Source: Pseudomonas sp. Bc-h (GTDB lineage: Bacteria; Pseudomonadota; Gammaproteobacteria; Pseudomonadales; Pseudomonadaceae). From it: a stretch of DNA of 64,000 bases. The translations under genes were made by a program, and so were the position numbers. The notes beneath the pieces were generated by a model. It did no database searches, was not told the DNA's origin, and saw nothing but the letters and a program-made list of their open reading frames with translations. Of this stretch, positions 9,315-18,250 are shown one piece after another. How positions within the stretch are numbered: the stretch's first letter is position 1; each line of letters opens with the position of its first letter. The stretch is from assembly GCF_002080045.1 (NCBI RefSeq), contig NZ_MUIN01000005.1:20362-84361 (forward strand), in the 5' to 3' direction.

Positions 9315-9854
9315 GTGCCCAACAGAAACAAGAAAAGGCGCCGCGTCAGCAAGCTCAAAGCCAACGATTACGGTATTCACCTATTGGTCGGCATCAAGGG
9401 CCCACGTGCCTGGAAGGTGACGATCTATCGCGATGGCAGAACCTTCAACAGACTGTTCTCATTTTCCCGCTATGGCGGCCAGGAAGCAGCGCGCAAAGCC
9501 GCGGATGCTTGCCGTGATCAACTGCTGCTGGCTCACCTGCCCAAGCTGAGCCGCGACATCCGTCAGCGCATCATCGCGACCAACACCAGTGGTTATCCGG
9601 GGGTGCACTACCGCTGCTACACCGGTATCGCCTACTGGGTGGCGCGCACCACGCTGCGCAACGGCAGCAGCGTGACCAAGTCGTTCAGGGTCGAGCATTA
9701 CGGTTACGAACGGGCCAAGGAGCTGGCGATACGCGAGCGCGAGCGACAGTTGGACAGTATCGGCGACTACCGATCGTTCAAGGTGGTCGAGGGCGAGCGG
9801 CGTCTGATGCAGCTGATGGTGGAGAATCCTGCACTGGAAATTGCCGGCGTTTGA
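9315..9854 (+). CDS. Small AP2-domain protein with two AP2-like repeats
   Basis: This 179-residue, strongly basic protein begins with an Arg/Lys-rich tail (residues 1-16). Two related blocks follow, about residues 20-75 and 93-150. Each runs from a G(I/V)H strand through a W(K/V) strand and an Arg-containing strand to an Ala/Glu-rich helix (AARKAADACRDQL and AKELAIRERERQL). The second block, with NTSGYPGVHY at its start, is a recognisable AP2 DNA-binding fold. Bacterial AP2 domains often occur in homing endonucleases, but no nuclease domain is present here. The start is GTG at 9315 with a strong GGAGGAG seven nt upstream. It lies between the icmP terminator and the DUF1111 gene. A DNA-binding role is likely; the target is unknown. 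Confidence 0.75.
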   Translation: MPNRNKKRRRVSKLKANDYGIHLLVGIKGPRAWKVTIYRDGRTFNRLFSFSRYGGQEAARKAADACRDQLLLAHLPKLSRDIRQRIIATNTSGYPGVHYRCYTGIAYWVARTTLRNGSSVTKSFRVEHYGYERAKELAIRERERQLDSIGDYRSFKVVEGERRLMQLMVENPALEIAGV

Positions 9855-10003
9855 ATGGCCAATACCTTCTAGATTCAGGGTCTGGCGGCGAATTGGTTAC
9901 AACACATTACGAGAGGCACTTACAAACGCAAATCCCTCTTATTCCTCAAAGACGGGGCTGGTAAGCTTGCTCGCCCCGATTTCCCCCCTTTTGCAGGATG
10001 TGT

Positions 10004-11431
10004 ATGACTGCGCGGTTCCGTCTCTCGCTTTTCCTGCTGATGGCCTCGGCCCTCGGCGGGTGCGACGACGCCCCGCGATTCACCACAGCCGAACCCGGCG
10101 AAGCGCAGTCAGGCGGCACGACGACGGTCAACAAGAGTGATCGCAACGCTTTCTCCTTGCCCTCGGGCAACCTCTCGCCCACGCGGCGCCTGGACTTCAG
10201 CGTCGGCAACAGTTTCTTCCGCAACCCTTGGGTGATAGCCCCCTCGACCACCACCGCCCGTGACGGCCTCGGGCCGCTGTTCAACACCAACGCCTGCCAG
10301 AACTGCCACATCAAGGACGGTCGCGGCCATCCGCCTGAACCCGGTGCCGATAACGCCGTATCGATGCTGGTGCGTCTGTCGATTCCTGATGAGCCCGCCT
10401 ATGCCGAACAGCTGAAACAGCTCGGCCTCAAGCCGGAGCCGATCTATGGCACCCAGTTGCAGGACATGGCAATCCCTGGCGTCACACCCGAGGCCAAGGT
10501 GCGCGTCGAATACGATTCGATGACTGTGCATTTTCGAGACGGCACGCCAGCGCATCTGCGTCGCCCTACCCTGCGGATCACTCAACTGGGTTACGGTCCG
10601 ATGCATCCTCAGGCGCGCGCCTCTGCCCGCATTGCCCCGCCGATGATCGGTCTGGGCCTGCTGGAAGCCATCCCGCAAGCGGCGATCCTGGCCAATGCCA
10701 ACCCTGACGACAAGAACGGTACTGGCATCAGCGGTACGCCCAATTGGGTCTGGGACGATGCGCAGCAGAAAACCGTGCTCGGGCGTTTCGGCTGGAAGGC
10801 CTCGCAGCCCAGCGTCAATCAGCAGAACGCCCATGCTCTGGCGGGTGACATGGGCCTCACGTCCAGTCTGAAAACCTCCGATGACTGCACCCCGTCGCAA
10901 CCCGCCTGCCTCGCTGCGCCCAGTGGCAATGGCCCGAACGGTGAGCCGGAAGTCAGCGACAACATCCTGCGACTGATCACTTTCTATACCCGCAACCTTG
11001 GTGTGCCTGCCCGTCGAGACGTGGCCGATCCGCAAGTGCTGGCCGGCAAGAATCTGTTCTTCAAGGCCGGTTGCCAGCAATGCCATACGCCACAGTTCAC
11101 GACCGCCGCCGATGCCGCTGAACCGGAACTGGCCAATCAGGTCATCCGCCCCTATACCGACCTGCTGTTACACGACATGGGCGAAGGACTGGCCGACAAC
11201 CTCACCGAATTCCAGGCCAACGGCCAGCAATGGCGGACGCCGCCGCTGTGGGGCATCGGGCTGACGCAGACCGTCAGCGGCCACACGCAGTTTCTGCACG
11301 ACGGGCGCGCCCGCAACCTGATGGAAGCCGTGCTCTGGCATGGTGGCGAAGCGCTGCCTGCACAGCGTCAGGTGCTGGCGTTCGATGCACAACAGCGGGC
11401 TGCGCTGCTGGCGTTCCTGAACTCTCTATAA
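10004..11431 (+). CDS. Di-haem c-type cytochrome oxidoreductase (DUF1111)
   Basis: This 475-residue periplasmic lipoprotein has the signal peptide FLLMASALGGC, with the lipobox Cys near residue 20. Two c-haem attachment motifs are present: CQNCH (C98 to H102) and CQQCH (C357 to H361). That is the DUF1111 di-haem pattern, related to bacterial di-haem peroxidases and often called thiol oxidoreductase without proof. It leads a tight three-gene unit with an imelysin and a DUF1513 protein. The same grouping recurs in bacterial iron-uptake loci as I recall, so a periplasmic redox step on iron is plausible. The ATG at 10004 lies five nt after AGGA and is preferred over the ATG at 9998, which overlaps that AGGA. 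Confidence 0.87.
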   Translation: MTARFRLSLFLLMASALGGCDDAPRFTTAEPGEAQSGGTTTVNKSDRNAFSLPSGNLSPTRRLDFSVGNSFFRNPWVIAPSTTTARDGLGPLFNTNACQNCHIKDGRGHPPEPGADNAVSMLVRLSIPDEPAYAEQLKQLGLKPEPIYGTQLQDMAIPGVTPEAKVRVEYDSMTVHFRDGTPAHLRRPTLRITQLGYGPMHPQARASARIAPPMIGLGLLEAIPQAAILANANPDDKNGTGISGTPNWVWDDAQQKTVLGRFGWKASQPSVNQQNAHALAGDMGLTSSLKTSDDCTPSQPACLAAPSGNGPNGEPEVSDNILRLITFYTRNLGVPARRDVADPQVLAGKNLFFKAGCQQCHTPQFTTAADAAEPELANQVIRPYTDLLLHDMGEGLADNLTEFQANGQQWRTPPLWGIGLTQTVSGHTQFLHDGRARNLMEAVLWHGGEALPAQRQVLAFDAQQRAALLAFLNSL

Positions 11432-11461
11432 CCATATTCTCTGAAAGATAAGGAGCCGGAC

Positions 11462-12526
11462 ATGTTCCGTCCCAAGCTGTTGTTCACCAGCCTCGCCGCG
11501 CTCGCGCTGGGTGCCTGCGCGCCATCGGACCCTCAGGCTGTGACGTCTGCCGCCATCGCCAAGCAAGTGATCCTGCCGACCTACAGCCGCTGGGTCGACG
11601 CTGACCGCCAGTTGGCCGTCAGTGCACTGGCGTTCTGTCAGGGCAAGACCGATCTGGACACTGCCCGCGCCGACTTCCTGCATGCCCAGAAAACATGGGC
11701 CGAATTGCAGCCGCTGCTGATCGGTCCGCTCGCCGAAGGCAACCGCTCCTGGCAGATCCAGTTCTGGCCGGACAAGAAGAACCTCGTCGGTCGTCAGGTC
11801 GAGCAACTGGTGACCGCTCAACCGCAGATCAGCGCCGAAGCCCTGGCCAAATCCAGCGTCGTGGTTCAAGGCTTGTCGGCCTATGAATACATCCTGTTCG
11901 ACGCCGAGATCGACATGGCGACCGCCGATCAGAAGGCCCGCTATTGCCCGCTGCTGACCGCCATTGGCGAACGCCAGAAAACCCTCGCCGAGGAAATTCT
12001 CAACAGCTGGAACAGCACCGACGGCATGCTCGCGCAGCTGAGCAAATTCCCCAATCAACGTTATGCCGACTCTCACGAGGCCATCGCCGAGCTGCTGCGG
12101 GTTCAGGTCACGGCGCTGGACAGCCTGAAGAAAAAACTCGGCACGCCGCTGGGCCGTCAGTCCAAGGGAGTACCGCAACCGTTCCAGGCCGAAGCCTGGC
12201 GCAGCAAAGCCTCGCTGAGCAGTCTGCAGGCCGGCCTCGAAAGCGCGGAGACGGTCTGGACAGGCGTCGACAACAAAGGCCTGCGCGGGCTGTTGCCCGC
12301 AGAGCAGAAACCTCTGGCCGACAAGATCGACGCGGCGTACGGCGAAAGCCGCAAACAGCTGGCGGCATTGACGCCGCCGCTGGTCGAGCTGCTGGCGACC
12401 GAACAGGGGCGCCAACAGTTGAACGCGTTCTATGACAGCCTTAACGTGGTGCACCGCCTGCATGAAGGCGAACTGGCCAAGGCGTTGGGCATCCAGTTGG
12501 GTTTCAACGCCAACGATGGTGACTGA
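11462..12526 (+). CDS. Imelysin-family periplasmic lipoprotein
   Basis: This 354-residue protein opens with a lipoprotein signal (ALALGAC, Cys near residue 19) and has the helical imelysin fold, recognisable from YSRWVDADRQL and GLSAYEYILFD. The second motif replaces the GxHxxE of IcmP, so the putative metal site differs from that of the icmP product in this same locus. It begins 30 nt after the DUF1111 stop, behind AAGGAG, and ends one base before the DUF1513 start, so the three genes form an operon. Probable role: periplasmic iron or metal binding. Confidence 0.87.
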   Translation: MFRPKLLFTSLAALALGACAPSDPQAVTSAAIAKQVILPTYSRWVDADRQLAVSALAFCQGKTDLDTARADFLHAQKTWAELQPLLIGPLAEGNRSWQIQFWPDKKNLVGRQVEQLVTAQPQISAEALAKSSVVVQGLSAYEYILFDAEIDMATADQKARYCPLLTAIGERQKTLAEEILNSWNSTDGMLAQLSKFPNQRYADSHEAIAELLRVQVTALDSLKKKLGTPLGRQSKGVPQPFQAEAWRSKASLSSLQAGLESAETVWTGVDNKGLRGLLPAEQKPLADKIDAAYGESRKQLAALTPPLVELLATEQGRQQLNAFYDSLNVVHRLHEGELAKALGIQLGFNANDGD

Positions 12527-12527
12527 T

Positions 12528-13625
12528 ATGTTGCGACGTCAGGCTCTGGCTCTGGGCAGCCTGGTACTCAGCGCCTGTACCTTGGGCGGCTGGACGCTGT
12601 TCAGGAAGAAAGGCGAAACACCGATGCTGCTGTCGGCACGCGATGGCAGCAATGGCGAGCACTATGCCGTAGGGTATCGAGTGGACGGCACTCCGGTGTT
12701 CGCCACCCAGGTCGCCCAGCGTTGCCACGACATCATCAATCATCCGGAACTGCCGATTGCGCTGTTCGTCGCACGCAGGCCAGGGACCGAAAGCTACCTG
12801 ATCGATCTGCGCGACGGCCGCCTGTTGCAGACGATCACGTCGCAGCCGCACCGGCACTTCTACGGTCACGCGGTCATTCACAAAGGCGGTGAGTGGCTGT
12901 ACGCCACGGAAAACGACACCACCGATCCAGGCCGCGGGCTCCTCGGGGTCTATCGGTTCATCGGCGAGCGGCTGGAACATTCGGGCGAAATGCCTACCCA
13001 CGGTATCGGCCCGCATCAGGTCTCGTGGCTGCCGGATGGCGAGACGCTGGTGGTGGCAAACGGGGGTATCCGTACAGAAGCCGAAAGCCGGGTCGAGATG
13101 AACCTGGACGCGATGGAGCCAAGCCTGGTGCTGATGCAACGTGATGGCACCCTCCTGAGCAAGGAAACCCTGTCCCAACGGATGAACAGCGTGCGCCACA
13201 TGGCGATTGCCAGTGACGGCACCATCGTTGCCGGGCAGCAATTCATGGGACCGTCCCACGAGTCGGCGCAAATGCTGGCCATCAAACGTCCAGGGCAAGC
13301 TTTTCAAGCGTTTCCGGTGGCCGAGCAACAACTACAAGCCATGGCGCATTACACCGCCAGCGTTGCGATCCATAACGAACTGCGGCTGGTCGCCTTAACA
13401 GCCCCGCGAGGTAATCGTTTCTTCATATGGGACCTGGACAGCGGCGCGGTTCGTCTCGACGCGCCGTTGCCGGATTGCGCCGGAGTGGGTGCAGTGGCCG
13501 ATGGGTTCGTGGTGACCTCGGGTCAAGGCCGCTGTCGTTTCTATGATTGCCGCCAAAGCACATGGGTGGCCCAGCCGATGGAACTGCCTGCAGGGTTGTG
13601 GGACAACCATTTGCATGTGGTCTAG
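12528..13625 (+). CDS. DUF1513 periplasmic protein of the imelysin/DUF1111 operon
   Basis: This 365-residue protein has an N-terminal export signal starting with a twin arginine (LRRQALALGSLVLSAC), so Tat export, lipidation or both are possible. The body has the repeated strand pattern of a beta-propeller (HRHFYGHAVI, GIGPHQVSWLPDGETLVVANGG, MNSVRHMAIASDG), which is what is known of DUF1513. The start ATG follows the previous stop after a single base (TGATATG), so translation is coupled. The function is not established. Association with imelysin and DUF1111 partners suggests a part in periplasmic iron acquisition or sensing. Confidence 0.85.
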   Translation: MLRRQALALGSLVLSACTLGGWTLFRKKGETPMLLSARDGSNGEHYAVGYRVDGTPVFATQVAQRCHDIINHPELPIALFVARRPGTESYLIDLRDGRLLQTITSQPHRHFYGHAVIHKGGEWLYATENDTTDPGRGLLGVYRFIGERLEHSGEMPTHGIGPHQVSWLPDGETLVVANGGIRTEAESRVEMNLDAMEPSLVLMQRDGTLLSKETLSQRMNSVRHMAIASDGTIVAGQQFMGPSHESAQMLAIKRPGQAFQAFPVAEQQLQAMAHYTASVAIHNELRLVALTAPRGNRFFIWDLDSGAVRLDAPLPDCAGVGAVADGFVVTSGQGRCRFYDCRQSTWVAQPMELPAGLWDNHLHVV

Positions 13626-13766
13626 AGGTAAGAATACGGACTCTGCAGGAGTGCGACGTCGCACCAAAAACCTGCGCGCTTCGAAATCCGGGCCTGCCAC
13701 TGGCAACTAATCCGCGACACGATTAACGTGCTCGCCTGATTCATCTGTTTTCCAAGGAAGTGGAAT

Positions 13767-14912
13767 ATGTTGCGTCGCCGCATGTTGATCATGTTGGGGG
13801 TTGTGGTGATCGTGGTGCTGGCCCTGGGAGGGTATAAGGCATTCTCGATCTACAAACAGATCCAGCAATTCACCGCCCCAAAACCGCCGATCAATGTCGC
13901 GGTCGCGGTCGTCGAAGAGCGCCCGTGGCAGAGCCGTCTGCCGGCCATTGGCAGCCTCAAGGCGCTGCAGGGCGTGGACCTGAGCCTGGAAGTCGCCGGC
14001 ACCGTCAAAGCCGTGCTGTTCGAGTCGGGCCAGAAAGTCAAAGTCGGCCAGCCGCTGTTGCAACTCGACAGCGATGTGGAAAAAGGCCTGCTGGGCACCG
14101 CCGAAGCCGATCTGGGCCTGGCGCAAGTCGACTACGGGCGCGGCAGCAAGCTGGTGGGCGATTCAGCCATCTCCAGAGGTGAGTTCGACAAGCTCGCCGC
14201 CACTCAGAAAAAAGCCGCTGCAACGGTCGCTCAACTGAACGCCTCGTTGGCGAAAAAACGCATTCTCGCGCCGTTCAGCGGCACCATCGGCATTCGTCAG
14301 GTCGACGTCGGCGATTACCTCGCCAGCGGCACAGTGATCGCCACGTTGCAGGACCTGACCAGCCTCTACGCCGACTTCTTCGTCCCCGAACAGGTTCTGC
14401 CGAAACTGGCCATCGGTCAGCAGGTGCAAGTCAGTGTTGCGGCCTATCCGGACAAGGTATTCATCGCCAGCATCAGCGCCCTCAACCCCAAGGTCGAGGA
14501 CGCCACACGCAACGTGCTGGTGCGCGCCACCCTGCCTAACCCCGACAGCAAGCTGCTGCCGGGCATGTTCGCCAATCTTCAGGTGATGCTCGGCCAGGAC
14601 ACCGCGCAGCTGGTTGTTCCAGAGAGCACCATCACCTACACGTTGTACGGCAACTCGGTGTTTGTCGTGGTGCCGAAAAAAGGCGCCGACGGCCAGCCGG
14701 AGAAAAACGCCAAGGGTGAACAGCAACTGGCCGTGGAACGCCGCTTCGTCGACACCGGCGAGCGTCGCGGCGGGTTGGTGATCATCAGCAAAGGATTGAA
14801 AGCGGGCGAGCAAGTGGTGACCGGGGGCCAGTTGAAGCTGGACAACGACGCGCACATCGCAATCAGTGCAGATCAGGCAGCCCAACCGAGCAGCCAACCC
14901 AAGGTTGACTGA
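13767..14912 (+). CDS. mexV: RND efflux periplasmic adaptor MexV
   Basis: This 381-residue membrane-fusion protein has an N-terminal membrane anchor (about residues 8-28), a biotinyl-lipoyl-like domain (AIGSLKALQGVDLSLEVAGTV), an alpha-hairpin (about residues 105-155) and beta-barrel/membrane-proximal domains. It links the inner-membrane pump to an outer-membrane channel. It is 14 nt upstream of the RND transporter gene. Synteny with P. aeruginosa (icmP cluster followed by mexVW) supports the name. No outer-membrane factor gene is adjacent, so an OprM-type channel encoded elsewhere is presumably used. The ATG at 13767 follows CAAGGAAG. Confidence 0.88.
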   Translation: MLRRRMLIMLGVVVIVVLALGGYKAFSIYKQIQQFTAPKPPINVAVAVVEERPWQSRLPAIGSLKALQGVDLSLEVAGTVKAVLFESGQKVKVGQPLLQLDSDVEKGLLGTAEADLGLAQVDYGRGSKLVGDSAISRGEFDKLAATQKKAAATVAQLNASLAKKRILAPFSGTIGIRQVDVGDYLASGTVIATLQDLTSLYADFFVPEQVLPKLAIGQQVQVSVAAYPDKVFIASISALNPKVEDATRNVLVRATLPNPDSKLLPGMFANLQVMLGQDTAQLVVPESTITYTLYGNSVFVVVPKKGADGQPEKNAKGEQQLAVERRFVDTGERRGGLVIISKGLKAGEQVVTGGQLKLDNDAHIAISADQAAQPSSQPKVD

Positions 14913-14926
14913 TCAGAGGAGCTACC

Positions 14927-17900
14927 ATGGCATTTACCGACCCGTTCATCCGTCGTCCCGTGCTCGCCAGCGTGATCAGCTTGCTGATCGTGCTGCTGGG
15001 TTTCCAGGCCTTCAGCAAGCTGACCATCCGCCAGTATCCGCAGATGGAAAACGCCCTGATCACCGTGACCACGGCCTATCCCGGCGCCAACGCCGAGACC
15101 ATTCAGGGCTACATCACTCAACCGCTGCAGCAGAGTCTGGCCAGCGCCGAGGGCATCGACTATATGACCTCGGTCAGTCGCCAGAACTTCTCGGTGATCT
15201 CGATCTACGCGCGCATCGGCGCCAACACCGACCGCCTTTACACCGAGCTGCTGGCCAAGGCCAACGAGGTGAAAAATAAACTGCCGCAGGACGCGGAAGA
15301 CCCGGTACTGAGCAAGGAAGCCGCCGATGCTTCCGCGCTCATGTACATCAGTTTCTACAGCTCTGAGCTGAACAATCCGCAGATCACTGATTACCTGTCG
15401 CGGGTCATTCAACCAAAACTGGCAACGCTGCCAGGCATGGCCGAGGCGGAGATTCTCGGTAATCAGGTATTCGCAATGCGCCTGTGGCTGGACCCCGTCA
15501 AACTCGCGGGCTTCGGCCTGACGGCAACTGACGTGACCGACGCCGTGCGCAAGTACAACTTTCTCTCTGCGGCCGGGGAAGTGAAAGGCGAGTATGTGGT
15601 CACCAGCGTCAACGCGACCACCGATTTGAAATCCCCTGAAACCTTCGCTGCAATCCCGCTGAAGACCGTGGGCGACAGCCGCGTGCTGCTCGGCGATGTG
15701 GCGCGAGTGGAAATGGGCGCCGAGAACTACGACACCGTCAGTTCGTTCGATGGCACGCCATCGGTTTACATCGGCATTAAAGGTACGCCCAGTTCCAACC
15801 CACTCGACGTGATCAAGGAAGTGCGCAGGATTATGCCGGAACTGGAAAGCCAGCTGCCGCCAAGCCTGAAAGTGTCCATCGCCTACGACGCCACGCTGTT
15901 CATCCAGGCGTCGATCCACGAGGTGGTGAAAACCCTGATCGAAGCGGTGCTGATCGTCATCGTCGTGGTGTTCCTGTTCCTCGGCGCGTTGCGCTCGGTG
16001 GTGATCCCGGTGATCACCATTCCGCTGTCGATGATCGGCGTACTGTTCTTCATGCAGATGATGGGTTACTCGATCAACCTGCTGACCCTGCTCGCCATGG
16101 TGCTGGCGATCGGTCTGGTCGTGGACGATGCGATCGTCGTGGTGGAGAACATCCATCGCCATATCGAAGAGGGCAAGACGCCGTTCGATGCCGCGCTCGA
16201 AGGCGCACGGGAAATCGCCATGCCGGTGGTTTCGATGACCATCACCCTGGCAGCGGTGTATGCGCCCATCGGTTTCCTCGAAGGCCTGACCGGTGCGCTG
16301 TTCAAGGAGTTCGCCCTGACCCTGGCGGGCGCCGTGGTGATCTCCGGAATCGTAGCCTTGACCCTGTCGCCGATGATGTGCGCCCTGCTCCTGCGTCACG
16401 ACGAAAACCCCAGCGGCCTGGCGCATAAGCTCGACCAGATCTTCGAAGGCCTGAAAGTGCGCTATCAGCGCGTACTCCACGGCACGTTGAATACGCGCCC
16501 GGTGGTCATCGTTTTCGCGGTGCTGGTGCTGTGCCTGATCCCGGTGTTTCTCAAATTCAGCCAGTCGCAACTGGCACCGGACGAGGATCAGGGCATCATT
16601 TTCATGATGGCAACTTCTCCACAGCCGACCAACCTCGATTACATGAACAAGTACACCGACCAGTTCATCAGCATCTTCAAGGCGTTTCCGGAGTACTACT
16701 CGTCATTCCAGATCAACGGCTTCAACGGTGTGCAGACCGGCGTCGGCGGCTTCTTGCTCAAGCCCTGGGACGAACGCAGCCGCACGCAGATGGAACTGCT
16801 ACCCGAGGTTCAGGCCAAGCTCGAACAAATCACCGGCCTGCAGATTTTCGGCTTCAACCTGCCATCGCTGCCAGGTACGGGTGAGGGTCTGCCTTTTCAA
16901 TTCGTCATCAACACGCCAAATGATTATCCGGCGCTGCTGGAAGTGGTGGACCGGATCAAGAAGCGCGCGACCGAGTCCGGCAAATTCGCCTTCCTCGATG
17001 TCGACCTGGCGTTCGACAAGCCGGAAGTGGTGGTCGACATCGACCGCGCCAAGGCGGCGCAGATGGGCGTGTCGATGCAGGATCTGGGTGGCAGTCTGGC
17101 GACCCTGCTCGGCGAGGCGGAGATCAACCGTTTCACCATCGATGGCCGCAGTTACAAGGTCATCGCGCAAGTGGAACGCGCCTATCGCGACAATCCGCAG
17201 TGGCTGGCGAACTATTACGTGAAGAACTCGGAGGGCAAGATGCTGCCGCTGTCGACGCTGATCACGGTCAGCGATCGCGCCAGGCCTCGTCAGCTCAATC
17301 AGTTCCAGCAGCTCAACTCGGCGATCATCTCGGGCTTTCCACTGGTGAGCATGGGGGAAGCCATCGAGACCGTTCGCCAGATTGCCAGCGAAGAAGCCCC
17401 CGCCGGTTTCGCCTACGACTACGCGGGCGCCTCGCGACAATACGTGCAGGAGGGTAATGCGCTGTGGGTCACCTTCGGCCTTGCACTGGCGATCATTTTT
17501 CTGGTGCTGGCAGCGCAGTTCGAAAGCTTCCGCGACCCGCTGGTGATTCTGGTGACGGTGCCTCTATCGATCTGTGGCGCGCTGATCCCGCTGTTCCTGG
17601 GCATCTCGACGCTGAATATCTACACCCAGGTGGGGCTGGTGACACTGATTGGCCTGATCAGCAAGCACGGCATTCTGGTGGTCGAGTTCGCCAACCAGCT
17701 GCGCCGCGACAAGGGCCTCAGTGTTCGGGAGGCGGTTGAGGAAGCGGCGGCGATTCGCCTGCGCCCGGTGTTGATGACCACTGCAGCGATGGTGTTCGGG
17801 ATGGTCCCGCTGATTCTCGCGACTGGCGCGGGCGCTGTCAGCCGTTTCGACATCGGCCTGGTGATCGCGACCGGGATGTCGGTGGGGACATTGTTTACGT

Positions 17901-17965
17901 TGTTTGTCTTGCCGTGTGTTTATACGTTGCTGGCTGCGAAGGACAAGCCAACAGTCGCGGGATGA
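14927..17965 (+). CDS. mexW: RND multidrug efflux transporter MexW
   Basis: This 1012-residue resistance-nodulation-division pump has a full-length HAE1-type architecture: TM1 near residues 12-28, two large periplasmic loops and twelve transmembrane segments. The proton-relay aspartates are present in TM4 (GLVVDDAIVVVENIHRHIEEG region), and the repeated half has the matching QVGLVTLIGLISKHGILVVE segment. It exchanges drug for protons in the inner membrane together with the upstream adaptor. The start follows GAGGAG and is 14 nt after the mexV stop. It ends in a bidirectional terminator shared with the convergent gene. Confidence 0.92.
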   Translation: MAFTDPFIRRPVLASVISLLIVLLGFQAFSKLTIRQYPQMENALITVTTAYPGANAETIQGYITQPLQQSLASAEGIDYMTSVSRQNFSVISIYARIGANTDRLYTELLAKANEVKNKLPQDAEDPVLSKEAADASALMYISFYSSELNNPQITDYLSRVIQPKLATLPGMAEAEILGNQVFAMRLWLDPVKLAGFGLTATDVTDAVRKYNFLSAAGEVKGEYVVTSVNATTDLKSPETFAAIPLKTVGDSRVLLGDVARVEMGAENYDTVSSFDGTPSVYIGIKGTPSSNPLDVIKEVRRIMPELESQLPPSLKVSIAYDATLFIQASIHEVVKTLIEAVLIVIVVVFLFLGALRSVVIPVITIPLSMIGVLFFMQMMGYSINLLTLLAMVLAIGLVVDDAIVVVENIHRHIEEGKTPFDAALEGAREIAMPVVSMTITLAAVYAPIGFLEGLTGALFKEFALTLAGAVVISGIVALTLSPMMCALLLRHDENPSGLAHKLDQIFEGLKVRYQRVLHGTLNTRPVVIVFAVLVLCLIPVFLKFSQSQLAPDEDQGIIFMMATSPQPTNLDYMNKYTDQFISIFKAFPEYYSSFQINGFNGVQTGVGGFLLKPWDERSRTQMELLPEVQAKLEQITGLQIFGFNLPSLPGTGEGLPFQFVINTPNDYPALLEVVDRIKKRATESGKFAFLDVDLAFDKPEVVVDIDRAKAAQMGVSMQDLGGSLATLLGEAEINRFTIDGRSYKVIAQVERAYRDNPQWLANYYVKNSEGKMLPLSTLITVSDRARPRQLNQFQQLNSAIISGFPLVSMGEAIETVRQIASEEAPAGFAYDYAGASRQYVQEGNALWVTFGLALAIIFLVLAAQFESFRDPLVILVTVPLSICGALIPLFLGISTLNIYTQVGLVTLIGLISKHGILVVEFANQLRRDKGLSVREAVEEAAAIRLRPVLMTTAAMVFGMVPLILATGAGAVSRFDIGLVIATGMSVGTLFTLFVLPCVYTLLAAKDKPTVAG

Positions 17966-17981
17966 TCTCTGACGGAAACAA

Positions 17982-18006
17982 AAAGGCCCCGAGAGTCGGG
18001 GCCTTT
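17982..18006. terminator. Bidirectional terminator between mexW and the convergent small gene
   Basis: AAAGGCCCCGA (17982-17992) and TCGGGGCCTTT (17996-18006) form a perfect 11 bp stem with a GAG loop. Flanking A- and T-runs let it work in both directions. Confidence 0.9.
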
Positions 18007-18022
18007 CAGTCAGGTGGTTGTA

Positions 18023-18250
18023 TCAATGTTGTGGCCCCGATCCCTGAGCCAGCCCGAACATCAACAACAGCAGATCATGGTCTGGACGCACAGGCAATTC
18101 AGCCTTGGCGACCCGCGGCAAAGCGCACTGCCCTTCGCCGTGTACTGCGCTCAGAATCTGTGGCCTGGGTTGCTCCCAGGCTGCCATGGCGAGGGATGCG
18201 ACTCCCAGCGCCCCGACAACAAACAAACCTCGCGCCAGTTCTAACTTCAT
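18023..18250 (-). CDS. Small exported protein downstream of the InaA-type kinase
   Basis: This 75-residue protein has an N-terminal signal peptide (basic start MKLELARG, hydrophobic FVVGALGVASLAMA, cleavage expected after about residue 22). The mature part of about 53 residues has one Cys and no motif I recognise. Its ATG overlaps the stop of the kinase gene by four bases (ATGA), so it is almost certainly translated by coupling and belongs to the same operon. Its role is unknown. Its location next to envelope-stress genes suggests the periplasm or outer membrane. Confidence 0.7.
   Translation of the reverse strand: MKLELARGLFVVGALGVASLAMAAWEQPRPQILSAVHGEGQCALPRVAKAELPVRPDHDLLLLMFGLAQGSGPQH

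Noticed and set aside
14873..16570. Long open frame (about 565 codons) antisense to mexW
   Set aside because: The product is rich in His, Gln, Asp and Arg, as expected from the reverse complement of membrane-protein codons, and shows no family motif.
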